64,000 nucleotides of DNA from MFD04580-c1 sp963702995 (lineage in GTDB: Bacteria > Planctomycetota > Phycisphaerae > Tepidisphaerales > Tepidisphaeraceae): the NCBI GenBank assembly GCA_963702995.1, contig OY969783.1:4340001-4404000 (forward strand). The letters run 5' to 3'. Positions 37,595 through 46,400 of the stretch are shown piece after piece (the stretch's first letter is position 1; every line of letters starts with the position of its first letter). The position numbers and the translations under genes were made by a program. The notes beneath the pieces are model-generated. The model was not told where the DNA came from. It ran no database searches and saw only the letters and a program-made list of their open reading frames with translations.

Positions 37595-38358
37595 ATATCG
37601 CGGCCGTTCAGTTGGAGACCGTTTGGGAGGATCGCCCGGCGAATTACGCCAGGGTGCGGCGGCTCGTCGATGCGGCACGCGTTCCCGCCGGGGGGTTGAT
37701 CGTGCTGCCCGAAATGTTCGACGTTGGCTTCAGTATGAACACGGCCGCGACGGACCCGGGCGAGCCGTCGCCGTCGGAAGCCTTCTGCCGCCGGCTGGCG
37801 GGCGATACCGGAGCGGCCGTTCTTGCCGGCGTGGTGAGTCGAACCGCCGGCGGCCGCCTGGCGAACGAAGCGATCGCTGTCTCACCCGACGGCGTTGTGC
37901 TGGCCCGCTATCGCAAGATGCAGCTCTTCACCGTCGCGGGAGAGCACGATCATTACGCCGCGGGGGACGCGCAGCGGCTCTTTGAGTGGCAGGGGATGCG
38001 GATCGCGCCGTTCATTTGTTATGACCTGCGCTTCCCGGAGTTGTTTCGGCCGGCGGCGCAGGCGGGGGCGGACTTGATCGTCGTCGTCGCCAATTGGCCG
38101 GCACGGCGGAGCGAGCATTGGGTGCGGTTGCTTCAGGCGCGGGCGATCGAGAACCAGTGTTACGTCCTGGGCGTCAATCGATGCGGGAACGACCCGGGCC
38201 TAGCCTACGACGGCCGCTCCAGCCTTTTCGACCCGCTAGGCGTCGCGCGGTTTGAGGCCGGGCCGGCGGAACAGGTCCTCACCGAAGAGATCGATGCGGC
38301 CGCGGTTCGCTCGTGGCGGGATCAGTTCCCGGCGCTGCGCAATGCGCGAACGCGATGA
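37591..38358 (+). CDS. Carbon-nitrogen hydrolase, omega-amidase (YafV/NIT2) type
   Basis: A 255-residue nitrilase-superfamily enzyme with the catalytic triad Glu40 in LIVLPEMFDVGFSM, Lys109 in ARYRKMQLF and Cys143 in FICYDLRFPEL. PEMFxxGFSMN and the WPARRSEHWVRLLQARAIEN segment match the omega-amidase group that hydrolyses 2-oxoglutaramate or 2-oxosuccinamate to the dicarboxylic oxoacid and ammonia. It is translationally coupled to the DUF4276 gene by an ATGA overlap. The likely metabolic partner is the aminotransferase ending at 35311. The coupling makes it part of the operon, although its activity is unrelated to known defence genes. Confidence 0.85.
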   Translation: MNIAAVQLETVWEDRPANYARVRRLVDAARVPAGGLIVLPEMFDVGFSMNTAATDPGEPSPSEAFCRRLAGDTGAAVLAGVVSRTAGGRLANEAIAVSPDGVVLARYRKMQLFTVAGEHDHYAAGDAQRLFEWQGMRIAPFICYDLRFPELFRPAAQAGADLIVVVANWPARRSEHWVRLLQARAIENQCYVLGVNRCGNDPGLAYDGRSSLFDPLGVARFEAGPAEQVLTEEIDAAAVRSWRDQFPALRNARTR

Positions 38359-38577
38359 CGTACGGGGCGACATCTTTCGTCGAAAACGCCCTCGCCGAGA
38401 AGAGCGACTGCCCGCATTCTCAAGGGCGCGGCTTTTTGGACACGGCGGAAGACGGCTTCTCCGCCTTGGCGAACCCGACAAACATTCGACTGCTTCGCGG
38501 GTCCGGTATTGGTTGGCTCGGCGGGGTAAGATCGTCGCGCGAGGTGGCGATCGGTCGGAACGGGCGTCGGAGGATGA

Positions 38578-40356
38578 ATGGTTCGCGCGCTGGCGGTAGT
38601 TGGGGTCTTGTTGGCCGCTTTGGCCTCGACACCAGGGTGTAACAGCAGCAGCGTCGCGCCGGCTAAGGCGGCCGCGATATCGGCCGGGCCGGCGGTTGCG
38701 GCGAGCCCGGCGGGAACGGCGACCGGGCGCGGGACGTCAGGCCCTTCGGCGGAGCCTGCCCCGCGGCGATCCCCGCACGACGGCGGCCGCGTCGCGGTCA
38801 CGTCGCCGGCCGAACCGGTCGGCCCGAGCGGCGTGGCCATCCGCAACGGCGAAGCCGAGACCGTAACCCGTGCCTTCGCCTTCCCCACCGGCGACCGGGA
38901 GACAAGCGTTGTCCTTCTTGAAAAGAGCTTTCCCCGCCAGGCGCGGCTTGGCCGCCCTTACCGATATGAGCTGAAGGTCACCAACCTGACCGATGCCCCG
39001 CTGACGGCCGTCGTGGTGCGGGAGCGACTGGCCGAGGCCTTTCGCCAGCCGACGACCGGGCCGTCCAGTGCCGCCGTGCCATCCTCTCCCGCGGCCGACC
39101 CGCCGCTCCCTCCGTCCCCGCGCGACGTTGGCGGCCAGCCGGTGAACGGGGCCGTCGAATACACGATCGGCGACCTGGCGGCCCATCAGGTAAGAACCGT
39201 CTCCATTGTCGGCGTGGCCGATCGGCTCGGCCCGATGGCCAGCCAGACCACCGTCCGATACAGCCCGCTGCTGTCGGCCGGGGCGGAGATCATCAACCCC
39301 GTCCTGAAGATCAATAAGGAGCTTCCTGCCCGGGTCGATCTCTGCCAGGAGATCCTGGGGCGTTACGTCGTGGCCAATATCGGCACCGGCACCGAAACCG
39401 GCGTCCGGATCGATGAAACGCTGCCGGAAGGGATCACCACGGCCGACGGAAAGCCGGCCGTCCTTCTAAATGCGGGCGAATTGGCCGAAGGAAAGAGCCG
39501 CGAGTTCACGGTGCGGCTGAAGGCGGCGCATGTCGGGCGCTTTGCCAGCCGGGCCGCCGCCCACGGCGCCGGATCAGAGGCGCGATCGGACGAGGTGACT
39601 ATGCTCGTCCAGGCGCCGAAGCTGACCGTCGCCCTCGCCGGGCCCGAGAGCGAATATGTCGGCAAGGCCGCCGGCTATGACCTGGTGGTGACGAACATCG
39701 GCGACGCTCCGGCTCGTGAGACAACGATCGAGATGGGGGCCGACAGCGGCGCCGAGTTGATGTTCGTCGCCGGCCTCCAGCCCGACGCCGAGAAGCCGCG
39801 CGGCGGCGGCGCCGGCGTGCGCACCGGCGAATCCGCCCCTCCGACGAACCCCAGCCTGGGCACGATCGAAGCGGGCGGGGCCCGCAAGGTCCGCATCGCG
39901 TTCCGCCCGACGCGCGGCGGCGCGATGAATGTCTCGGTGACCGCCAAATCGGTCTGCGCCGCGGCCGTCTCCGCCCGGTTCCACACCACGGTCCTGACGA
40001 CGCCGGCCCTGCTGCTGGAAGTCCGGGACCGGGAAGACCCCGTCCGAGTGGGCGAGAGCGCCATCTACACGATCAAAGTGACGAACACCGGCAGCGGCGC
40101 CGACAAGAACATCCGCATCGTCGCCATGTTGCCCGGGCAGCTCACGCTGATCCGCACGTCCGGCCCGACCGACGCCCACTCCGACGCCCAGCGCCTGGAC
40201 TTCGCCCCGCTGGAGTCCCTCGCGGCCGGTGAGAGCGCCACCTGGACCGTCGAAGCCAAGGCGACCGAGGCGGGCGATGTTCGCTTCAAGGTTGAAATGA
40301 CCAGCGAGAGCCTGAAAGAGCCCGCCATCGGCGCGGAGCCGACAAAGCTGTATTGA
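38578..40356 (+). CDS. Exported lipoprotein with DUF11 repeats
   Basis: A 592-residue protein starting with a lipobox signal (VVGVLLAALASTPGCNSSSV), so Cys21 is probably lipidated. Four or more DUF11/CARDB-type beta-sandwich repeats follow, recognisable by PYRYELKVTNLTDAPLTAVV, AGYDLVVTNIGDAPARETTI and SAIYTIKVTNTGSGADKNIR, each about 110-130 residues long. The region before the first repeat is Ala/Pro/Gly-rich. DUF11 proteins are found in outer-surface and cell-wall proteins of planctomycetes and chlamydiae and may be structural or adhesive. GGAGG at 38569-38573 supports the ATG at 38578. Confidence 0.8.
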   Translation: MVRALAVVGVLLAALASTPGCNSSSVAPAKAAAISAGPAVAASPAGTATGRGTSGPSAEPAPRRSPHDGGRVAVTSPAEPVGPSGVAIRNGEAETVTRAFAFPTGDRETSVVLLEKSFPRQARLGRPYRYELKVTNLTDAPLTAVVVRERLAEAFRQPTTGPSSAAVPSSPAADPPLPPSPRDVGGQPVNGAVEYTIGDLAAHQVRTVSIVGVADRLGPMASQTTVRYSPLLSAGAEIINPVLKINKELPARVDLCQEILGRYVVANIGTGTETGVRIDETLPEGITTADGKPAVLLNAGELAEGKSREFTVRLKAAHVGRFASRAAAHGAGSEARSDEVTMLVQAPKLTVALAGPESEYVGKAAGYDLVVTNIGDAPARETTIEMGADSGAELMFVAGLQPDAEKPRGGGAGVRTGESAPPTNPSLGTIEAGGARKVRIAFRPTRGGAMNVSVTAKSVCAAAVSARFHTTVLTTPALLLEVRDREDPVRVGESAIYTIKVTNTGSGADKNIRIVAMLPGQLTLIRTSGPTDAHSDAQRLDFAPLESLAAGESATWTVEAKATEAGDVRFKVEMTSESLKEPAIGAEPTKLY

Positions 40357-40816
40357 TGCCCGTTTGCGACGATCGGCGCGTGAACGCGACGGAGGAAAGG
40401 GCCTTCACCCTATCCCACTCCAGCGCTCGGTTCCAAAGAATGCTTCGGGTGTAGGGCCGTACGGGAGCCATCGTTGGGGTGATGACCGCCTATCCGTCCC
40501 GGCTCGCGTGCGGACCATCGAGGCGCGTAGTCCAAGCCGAATCGTCCGCATGGGAGGCTCTGATGGCGCTGAGTAAGCGGAGCTGTTCGACGCCTCCCGT
40601 GCGGACCCTACATGGCAACCCGCAGTTTCTCGTCGAACGGTCAACTAGCTAGTGGGCCACTCCATCGAAATCAGGGGGTACGCACGCGCGAAACAAGGTG
40701 CCTCCGGTGCCCTCACCGGCGGTGTCGCCGACCAGACACAAGGCTCGCCGGTAAGGGGACCGACGGCACGTCGGATGGCATCACCGCGCACCCGCGATCT
40801 TGCCTGGCACGCTCAA
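40357..40816. other. Intergenic region with a family A element
   Basis: No gene is supported. It contains the family A element at 40701-40807, which ends just before the stop codon of the minus-strand GSDH gene. Transcripts of the DUF11 gene and the GSDH gene converge here. Confidence 0.5.
40701..40807. repeat. Dispersed repeat family A, copy 2
   Basis: The sequence is collinear with window positions 1-110, with runs such as CTCACCGGCGGTGTCGCCGA and CGGCACGTCGG. It lies 10 bp beyond the stop codon of the large minus-strand gene. Confidence 0.7.
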
Positions 40817-43800
40817 CTAGCCGGCCACGACCTCAATCGCGCTGACAATCGCGCCGCCCAGGACGCTGTCGAAGGCGATCGCCAAGTTCCCGTAGGCGTC
40901 GATCGTCGCCTTGAACGTCTTCACGATCGCGCGGTTCTTCCCGCCGGCGGCCGCGAAAACGTCGAAGCCGCTGAGGACGCGGGTGCCGCGGATCGAAACG
41001 TTGAACTTTCGTTTCCCGGCCGCCGTCAGGCTTGTTTCGTCGAAGTGGAGGCGAACCGTGACCGCCTCGCCTGGTGTGAGGTTGCTCGCGGTGTACGTGA
41101 AGGCGCCTGAGCGGCCGGTCTCATAGGCGGCCGCCGGGGCGGCACTGGCCAGCCCGACGAGGTTTGTCGGTGCGACCGAGGACAAGTACGTCGTCCCGCC
41201 CGAGAAGCCCTTGTCCGCGGCGAACGCCCCGATCGCCGCGCCGCCTGCGTTCACGAGGAACGATGCCGCGCGGGCGGCCGCCGAAACTTCGCTCGACCGG
41301 GCGCTCACGCCAGAGGGGCCGACGGCGGCAACCTGATAGTAGTAGGTGACGCCGGGTGTCGCGGCGGTGTCGAAGTAACCGGTTGTGGTGACGCCGGTCG
41401 CGTATGGCTTGGCCGCCTCGCCGCCGCGGGTGGCGCCGCGGAAGACCTGGTAGGCCGTCGCCCCGGCGACCGGCTTCCACCCCAGGGCGATCTTGCCCAC
41501 CGCGGCGCTGGCCGATACGCCGACGGGTGCCCCCGGCGTCGGCGCGGGGCTGGGGATGATCTCGATCGCGTCGATCGCCGCGTTGTCCAGGTTCGCGGTG
41601 AAAGCGATCGTGATGCCCCCGTTGGAATCGGCCTTGGCGGTGAAGTCGCGCACCACGGCCTTGAATGTCGCCCCGGCGGCGGCGTAGGTGTCGAAGTTTT
41701 TGAGGACCGTCTGCCCGTTGATCGCGACGTTGAATGATCGATTGCCAGCCGCGGTCCAATAGAGCTCGGCGAAGTGCAGCCGCACGTCGTAGCTGGCGCC
41801 GCCGATCAGGCCCTGCGTCGAATAGTTGAACGACTGGCCGTAACGCTCGGTCTGGTAGATGGCGGGCGGCGCCGCGTGGGCGACGCCGGTGACATCGATC
41901 GGGTTCGTGACGCTGAAGTAGTTGCACGCCGAGAAGCCCGAATCGACCGTAAAGATGCCTCCGCCGTAGCCGCCGGCATCGACGGCGATCTCGCCCGGCG
42001 TGGGGGTGGGGGTGGGCGTCGGGGTGGGCGTCGGCGTCGGAGTTGGGGTAGGCGTGGGCGTGGGGGTGGGCGTCGGGGTCGGAGTCGGCGTAGGGGTCGT
42101 GGTCAGCGTGACGGCGTAATCCCCGCTGGCGGCCGGTGTGATGGGATGCGCCGCCGCGCCCGCGTCCGACCAAGACTGAAACGTGTAAGACTGGCCCCCG
42201 ATGACCTGTGGCGAGCCGGCGCTGATCGCGTGGCTCGTCCCGGCGACGATCGTCTCGCTGAACGGCGTGGCGATTGCCTGTCCGTCAAAGGCGACGCTCG
42301 CGCCGACCGGCGTCGATGTGAAGCTGAGTGCGAGGGTCTTGGGGTCAAGCCGGGTCGAGGTCGAAGCGGTGGCGCCGCCGCTGTCGGTCGCCGTCAGCGT
42401 GACAAGAAGGTAGGACGGGTAGCTTGCGCTGGGGCAGGTGAACGTCCCGGATGCGATGCCCGCGTCGGTGGCGACGATCGTCTGCTGGGTACCAGTGGGG
42501 CTTGTCGCGGCCGGCGTGACCAGGGCGATGCTCCAGGACAGGCTCGTTGCCGGGAGCGGGCCGTCCTGTGGGTCGGTCGCCGAGCCGCTGAAGCCCACCA
42601 CGTCGCCGCTCGACCAGTGCAGCGTTGTGGACGGACTCTGGATCGTCGGCACGGGCGCTTTGGCGGCCGGAGGCGTATAGCTGACGCGCCGCACGCTGCC
42701 GTCGCTGTAGTCGATGTAGAACAGGTCGCCGCCGGGGCCGGTGATCAACTGGACCGCCCCGCCAGACAACGATCGGAAGATCGCGGCGCTCTTCACGTCC
42801 GGCAGGCCGTCCGGGCCGGCGTACATGATGTAGATTTCTTTGCGGGAGAAGTCCGTGAACAAGAGCGCGCCGTTGTACGCCGAGGGATAGTTGCCGTGAT
42901 CGTAGAAGGCGACGCCGGCGATGCCCGAGCTGCCGGTCGGCTCGGACGAGCCGGCGACGATCTTCGCCGAGTGGTTATATGTGAAGTAGGGCTTGGTGTC
43001 GGCGTTGGGGTTTGCGTAGAGGCTCTGAAGCAGCGGGAGCTTAAGGGCGGCATAGTCAGGCTGTTTGGCGGCCCCTTCATAGGCCGGCCAACCAAAGTTC
43101 GTGGCCGGCGGGGTGAGGGTGGTGAGCGGCGTCGTGGGGCTGGCAAGGCGATTCACTTCTTCCCAGGTGTTCCAGCCGACGTCGGCGATCCAGACCTCGC
43201 TGGTCCCTGGCCTGAAGTTGAAGCGGAACGGGTTGCGGAGGCCGTAGGCGACGATCCGCTGCGCGTTCGCGTCCCCCGTGGTGATCGGGTTGCCGGGGGC
43301 GGCCGCCCCGGTGTTGGGGTCAATCCGGATCACGGTGCCGTCGAGGGTCGTCGGCTCCGAAGGGTCGCGGACGCTCTGCGATCGCAGCGCGCCCCCTTCC
43401 TGCGGCGGCGCGGGGAGCGGGTTCGCACCGACCTGGCCGTAGTCCACGCCGCCATACGTCGCCCCCTCTCCGGCGCTGGCATAAAGATAGCCGTCCGGGC
43501 CAAACTTCAATGTCCCGATCGAATGGCTGTTTGACTGCTGCGCCCAGTCGTTGATCAGCACCTGCTCGGAGCCTGGGACCATCATCCCGTCGGGCCCGAT
43601 GGTGACGCGAGACAAGCGGGCGCTGACCAGGTCCTTGGTTGCGGTCGGCTGGGTCGCCCCGAGCGGGATCGGGTAGGTGTAGAGGAGGTAGAGGTACGGC
43701 CGCGTGGGGAACTGCGGGTCAATGGCCATCCCAAGCAGGCCGCGCGCACCGTTGGTCACCACTTCCGACGAGATGTCGACGATCTTGGTGGGAGTCGGGT

Positions 43801-44344
43801 CGTTGATCGAGTTGAACGCTTCGACCGTCCCCCGCTGTTCGGCCACAAATACGCGGCCGTCGGGCGCGAACTCCATATCCGTCGGCGCTATCAGCTTCGA
43901 AAAGATCGTCGATTCGGTGAACGTCGGCGCTCCGGTCGTGAAAGACCAGGAATAGTCGGCGGGGAGCGCGTTGCCGGCCGCGTCGGTCACACCGGTCGCG
44001 CCGCCGTGAACGGTAGCGCGGTAGTAGCCGTTGGTCGTTGCAAGCGCTGTGGTGGGCGTCAGGGTGACGGTGTGGGTGGCGTTGTCGTACGCGACGGCCG
44101 CTGGGATCGGAGTTCCGGCCGGATCGGTGAGTCCGACATTGGCGGCCGTGACGGTCGCGGCGAGCAGCGGGACGTCAAACGTCACTTTCACGGCAGTCCC
44201 GGCCGGGGCGCCGGTCGCGCCGTTCAAAGGCGATTCGGCGGTGACCGCCGTGAGCAGGCGTCGGGGTTCGAGACGTTCGCAAAGCAGAGCGCGAGCCCGG
44301 CGGGCCCGCGTGGAGACGACATTTCGCATGGATTTCCCGAACAT
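40817..44344 (-). CDS. Giant secreted protein: LEPR-type N-terminus, sorbosone dehydrogenase domain, malectin-like domains
   Basis: A protein of 1175 residues with no frame breaks. The N-terminal ALLCERLEPRRLL is the planctomycete LEPR-XLL sorting-type region, followed by a Big_5-like Ig domain (VKVTFDVPLLAATVTAANVG). The GSDH beta-propeller has LIAPTDMEFAPDGRVFVAEQ and YLYASAGEGATYGGVDYGQV. A PKD-like domain, a (PT)n linker of some 30 residues, a malectin/CBM domain (FAELYWTAAGNRSFNVAING), an FN3 domain and a second malectin-like domain follow. It should bind and oxidise sugars outside the cell, with PQQ as the family's usual cofactor; cofactor use is not proven. The ATG at 44344 is preferred over the TTG at 44347. 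Confidence 0.82.
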   Translation of the reverse strand: MFGKSMRNVVSTRARRARALLCERLEPRRLLTAVTAESPLNGATGAPAGTAVKVTFDVPLLAATVTAANVGLTDPAGTPIPAAVAYDNATHTVTLTPTTALATTNGYYRATVHGGATGVTDAAGNALPADYSWSFTTGAPTFTESTIFSKLIAPTDMEFAPDGRVFVAEQRGTVEAFNSINDPTPTKIVDISSEVVTNGARGLLGMAIDPQFPTRPYLYLLYTYPIPLGATQPTATKDLVSARLSRVTIGPDGMMVPGSEQVLINDWAQQSNSHSIGTLKFGPDGYLYASAGEGATYGGVDYGQVGANPLPAPPQEGGALRSQSVRDPSEPTTLDGTVIRIDPNTGAAAPGNPITTGDANAQRIVAYGLRNPFRFNFRPGTSEVWIADVGWNTWEEVNRLASPTTPLTTLTPPATNFGWPAYEGAAKQPDYAALKLPLLQSLYANPNADTKPYFTYNHSAKIVAGSSEPTGSSGIAGVAFYDHGNYPSAYNGALLFTDFSRKEIYIMYAGPDGLPDVKSAAIFRSLSGGAVQLITGPGGDLFYIDYSDGSVRRVSYTPPAAKAPVPTIQSPSTTLHWSSGDVVGFSGSATDPQDGPLPATSLSWSIALVTPAATSPTGTQQTIVATDAGIASGTFTCPSASYPSYLLVTLTATDSGGATASTSTRLDPKTLALSFTSTPVGASVAFDGQAIATPFSETIVAGTSHAISAGSPQVIGGQSYTFQSWSDAGAAAHPITPAASGDYAVTLTTTPTPTPTPTPTPTPTPTPTPTPTPTPTPTPTPTPGEIAVDAGGYGGGIFTVDSGFSACNYFSVTNPIDVTGVAHAAPPAIYQTERYGQSFNYSTQGLIGGASYDVRLHFAELYWTAAGNRSFNVAINGQTVLKNFDTYAAAGATFKAVVRDFTAKADSNGGITIAFTANLDNAAIDAIEIIPSPAPTPGAPVGVSASAAVGKIALGWKPVAGATAYQVFRGATRGGEAAKPYATGVTTTGYFDTAATPGVTYYYQVAAVGPSGVSARSSEVSAAARAASFLVNAGGAAIGAFAADKGFSGGTTYLSSVAPTNLVGLASAAPAAAYETGRSGAFTYTASNLTPGEAVTVRLHFDETSLTAAGKRKFNVSIRGTRVLSGFDVFAAAGGKNRAIVKTFKATIDAYGNLAIAFDSVLGGAIVSAIEVVAG
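42000..42098. repeat. (PT)n-coding tandem repeat within the GSDH gene
   Basis: Near-perfect repeats of a GGCGTCGGGGTG/GGCGTGGGGGTG unit on the plus strand encode Pro-Thr repeats on the minus strand. They form an extended linker and a likely hot spot for slippage. Confidence 0.8.
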
Positions 44345-44433
44345 CAAGCTATTCCCGCGGGATAGAGGCTTTCGACGGCGCTGGCGCAGTTCCGGCCGCA
44401 GGGCGGCGAGATGGCGCAGGGGATCGGCTCCAT

Positions 44434-44449
44434 GAACCTATGCAGGTTC
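44434..44449. promoter_or_regulatory. Short inverted repeat, possible operator
   Basis: GAACCT-ATGC-AGGTTC is a perfect 6-4-6 palindrome in the upstream region of the GSDH gene. It could bind a dimeric regulator, but a chance palindrome is possible. Confidence 0.25.
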
Positions 44450-44729
44450 GATGTCCAACCGGTCGAATCGAGGAGGCTCCACAGCTTGTCGCTTGTCGCG
44501 ACACACCCACTGCGGGACTTCGGCACGTCAACGTCAATATCACGACAGCGGGCCCGACGGCAACACAAAAGCAGTGTCGGGTTGCCCCAGATGGACGTTT
44601 CTCGCGCGGGTAACTCGCGGGCACGGCGATGTTAAGGTGGGAAAAGTATGACGCGCGAGAATCTGGCGGTGCCGCACCACAAGAGCGAATCTAAATCGGA
44701 CCGGTAGCGCATTCCCGCACGTCGAGCCT

Positions 44730-44791
44730 GGGAACGCCGACGTCCGCGTCGGCTCGGCGCAAGAGGCCGACGGGGACGTCGGCGTTCCCGG
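44730..44791. repeat. Family C palindrome, compact copy
   Basis: GGGAACGCCGACGTCCGCGT followed by CGGC pairs with GCCGACGGGGACGTCGGCGTTCCC after a short spacer. The sequence after it (GGCGGCTTGCAACAAAAAGG, then CCACACCC) resembles the sequence after the copy at 33892-33952, so the family extends beyond the palindrome. Confidence 0.65.
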
Positions 44792-44948
44792 GAAGGGTGC
44801 GTTCCCGGGAAGTGTGGGAGCCCTTTTTCGCGCCGCGCAGGCGGCTTGCAACAAAAAGGCCACACCCTCGCGGCAAGCCGAAACCGCCCACGCCGAGTAG
44901 CGGCGAAATGCGCGTTCCGGTAGGCTGCTTCGGCCCCACGGGGCGGCC

Positions 44949-46400
44949 ATGGAGTTCGCGCTTACCCTTATCACTCTCATCGTCGGCGATGTCTTCTGGT
45001 GGGCTCAGACCGACCGCCGACTCCGCGGGCTTCCGCTCGGTTGGGCGTGGCGACTGGTCAACGGCGCCTTAATGTTCGTCGCGACGCTCTATGCGTCCTG
45101 GATCCTGCTGGCGCCCCACTTCTTCCACCGTTCGCAGGGCGCCCCGCCCGGGCAGGTCAATAACGCGCTGGTTTTGCACGCGACGGGCTACCTCTGGCAT
45201 GTTTTCGTGCTGCCCACGGCCGTGCTGCTCTATGGGGCCGCCTGGGGGGTGCGAAAGGTCGTGAAATGGGTTCGGACGCCGGAGGCACGGCCAGCGTACT
45301 TGACGGCATTCAAGATAGGGCCCTTGCGAGCCGCAACCGTCAGGGAGTGGTCGGCGCACACTGGCGCGTTATTCGGGATCTTCAAAGCACTTCCGCCGGG
45401 CTCGGATCGCTCCCTGACGGTCGCGGCTCGCGGGTGGCTTTCTCGCTACCGGCGGAGCGCCGCCAACCTTCCCGGAAAGACGCCGAGCCCGACGCGACGG
45501 GAGGTGATCGGCGCGATTGCGATGGCGGCCCTCCCGCCCCTTTCGGCGGCCGCCCTGTCGCGGCTGGCCGTCGTGCAGGCGGGGGAGTTCCAGGTGCGCA
45601 GCCTCGAACTGCCCCTTGCCGCGCTGCCCCCTGACCTGGACGGCGTGACAATCGCCCACGTCTCGGACCTGCATCTCGGCAAATTCACCAAGCCGGGGAG
45701 CGTGGAGCGCCTCATTGAGGCGGTGAACGCGCTGCGGGCGGACCTCGTGGTCTTCACGGGCGACCTGATCGATTATTCGGTTAGCGACCTCCCGGCGGGG
45801 ATCGACTTCATGCGCGGCATTACCTCGCGCCACGGCCCGGGGCACCTGGCGATGATCGAGGGGAACCACGACTTGCTCCACAGCGTCGATCAATTCGAAA
45901 AGACGGTTCGCGACGAAGGGCTGCCGCTCCTGCTCGATGAGGAGAAGACGTTCCACGTCCCCGGCCGCGTGACCCCGGTGCAGATCCTGGGGCTCTGCTG
46001 GGGCGGGCCGATGCCGTCGGACCGCACCACCCTCCGTTACACCGACGATGGGCATCCGCGCCGTGTCTATACCTATAAGTCATGCCAGCAGTCGGTCGAA
46101 AAGGTGCTGCCCCTTCGCCGCGCCGATGCCTTTCCGATCATGTTGAGCCACCACCCGCATGCGTTCGATTTTCTCGCCGACGCCGGGCTTCCACTGACGC
46201 TCGCCGGCCATACCCACGGCGGCCAGCTCATGCTGACCGATCACCTGGGGGCGGGGCCGATGCGTTTCAGGTACTGGACGGGCGAGTATCGAAAGGCGAA
46301 CAGCCACCTGTTTGTCTCGAACGGCGTCGGCAATTGGTTCCCGCTCCGAGTCAACGCCCCGGCCGAGCTGAACCTGCTGAAGCTACGGCGAGCGCTGTAG
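44949..46400 (+). CDS. Membrane metallophosphoesterase (calcineurin-like), YkuE type
   Basis: A 483-residue protein. The N-terminal 130 residues contain three to four membrane helices (LTLITLIVGDVFWWAQ, LMFVATLYASWILLA, YLWHVFVLPTAVLLYG). The phosphoesterase domain carries all metal-binding motifs: HVSDLHLGKF (about 240), VVFTGDLIDYSV (about 270), IEGNHDLL (about 305), MLSHHPHAFD and LAGHTHGGQLM (about 420). It should hydrolyse a phosphomonoester or diester at the membrane, perhaps of a lipid intermediate. The linker between the parts contains a family D element (45326-45431) read in frame. The stop codon TAG is supplied by the left end of a family B element. Confidence 0.85.
   Translation: MEFALTLITLIVGDVFWWAQTDRRLRGLPLGWAWRLVNGALMFVATLYASWILLAPHFFHRSQGAPPGQVNNALVLHATGYLWHVFVLPTAVLLYGAAWGVRKVVKWVRTPEARPAYLTAFKIGPLRAATVREWSAHTGALFGIFKALPPGSDRSLTVAARGWLSRYRRSAANLPGKTPSPTRREVIGAIAMAALPPLSAAALSRLAVVQAGEFQVRSLELPLAALPPDLDGVTIAHVSDLHLGKFTKPGSVERLIEAVNALRADLVVFTGDLIDYSVSDLPAGIDFMRGITSRHGPGHLAMIEGNHDLLHSVDQFEKTVRDEGLPLLLDEEKTFHVPGRVTPVQILGLCWGGPMPSDRTTLRYTDDGHPRRVYTYKSCQQSVEKVLPLRRADAFPIMLSHHPHAFDFLADAGLPLTLAGHTHGGQLMLTDHLGAGPMRFRYWTGEYRKANSHLFVSNGVGNWFPLRVNAPAELNLLKLRRAL
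45326..45431. repeat. Family D inverted-repeat element inside the metallophosphoesterase coding sequence
   Basis: The left arm GCGAGCCGCAACCGTCAGGG plus AGTGGTC and the right arm GATCGCTCCCTGACGGTCGC plus GGCTCGC match as reverse complements in 24 of 27 positions. The element is translated as part of the linker between the membrane and catalytic domains (roughly residues 126-161). A near-identical left arm occurs in the spacer at 10060-10086. Confidence 0.75.

Larger units (their letters stand above)
44345..44948. other. Divergent intergenic region with a family C element
   Basis: No gene is supported. It holds the inverted repeat GAACCTATGCAGGTTC at 44434-44449, 90 bp upstream of the GSDH start, and the family C palindrome at 44730-44791. 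Confidence 0.5.

Noticed and set aside
41774..43534. A 586-codon plus-strand open frame opposite the giant GSDH gene.
   Set aside because: Shadow frame of Arg/Gly-rich low complexity.
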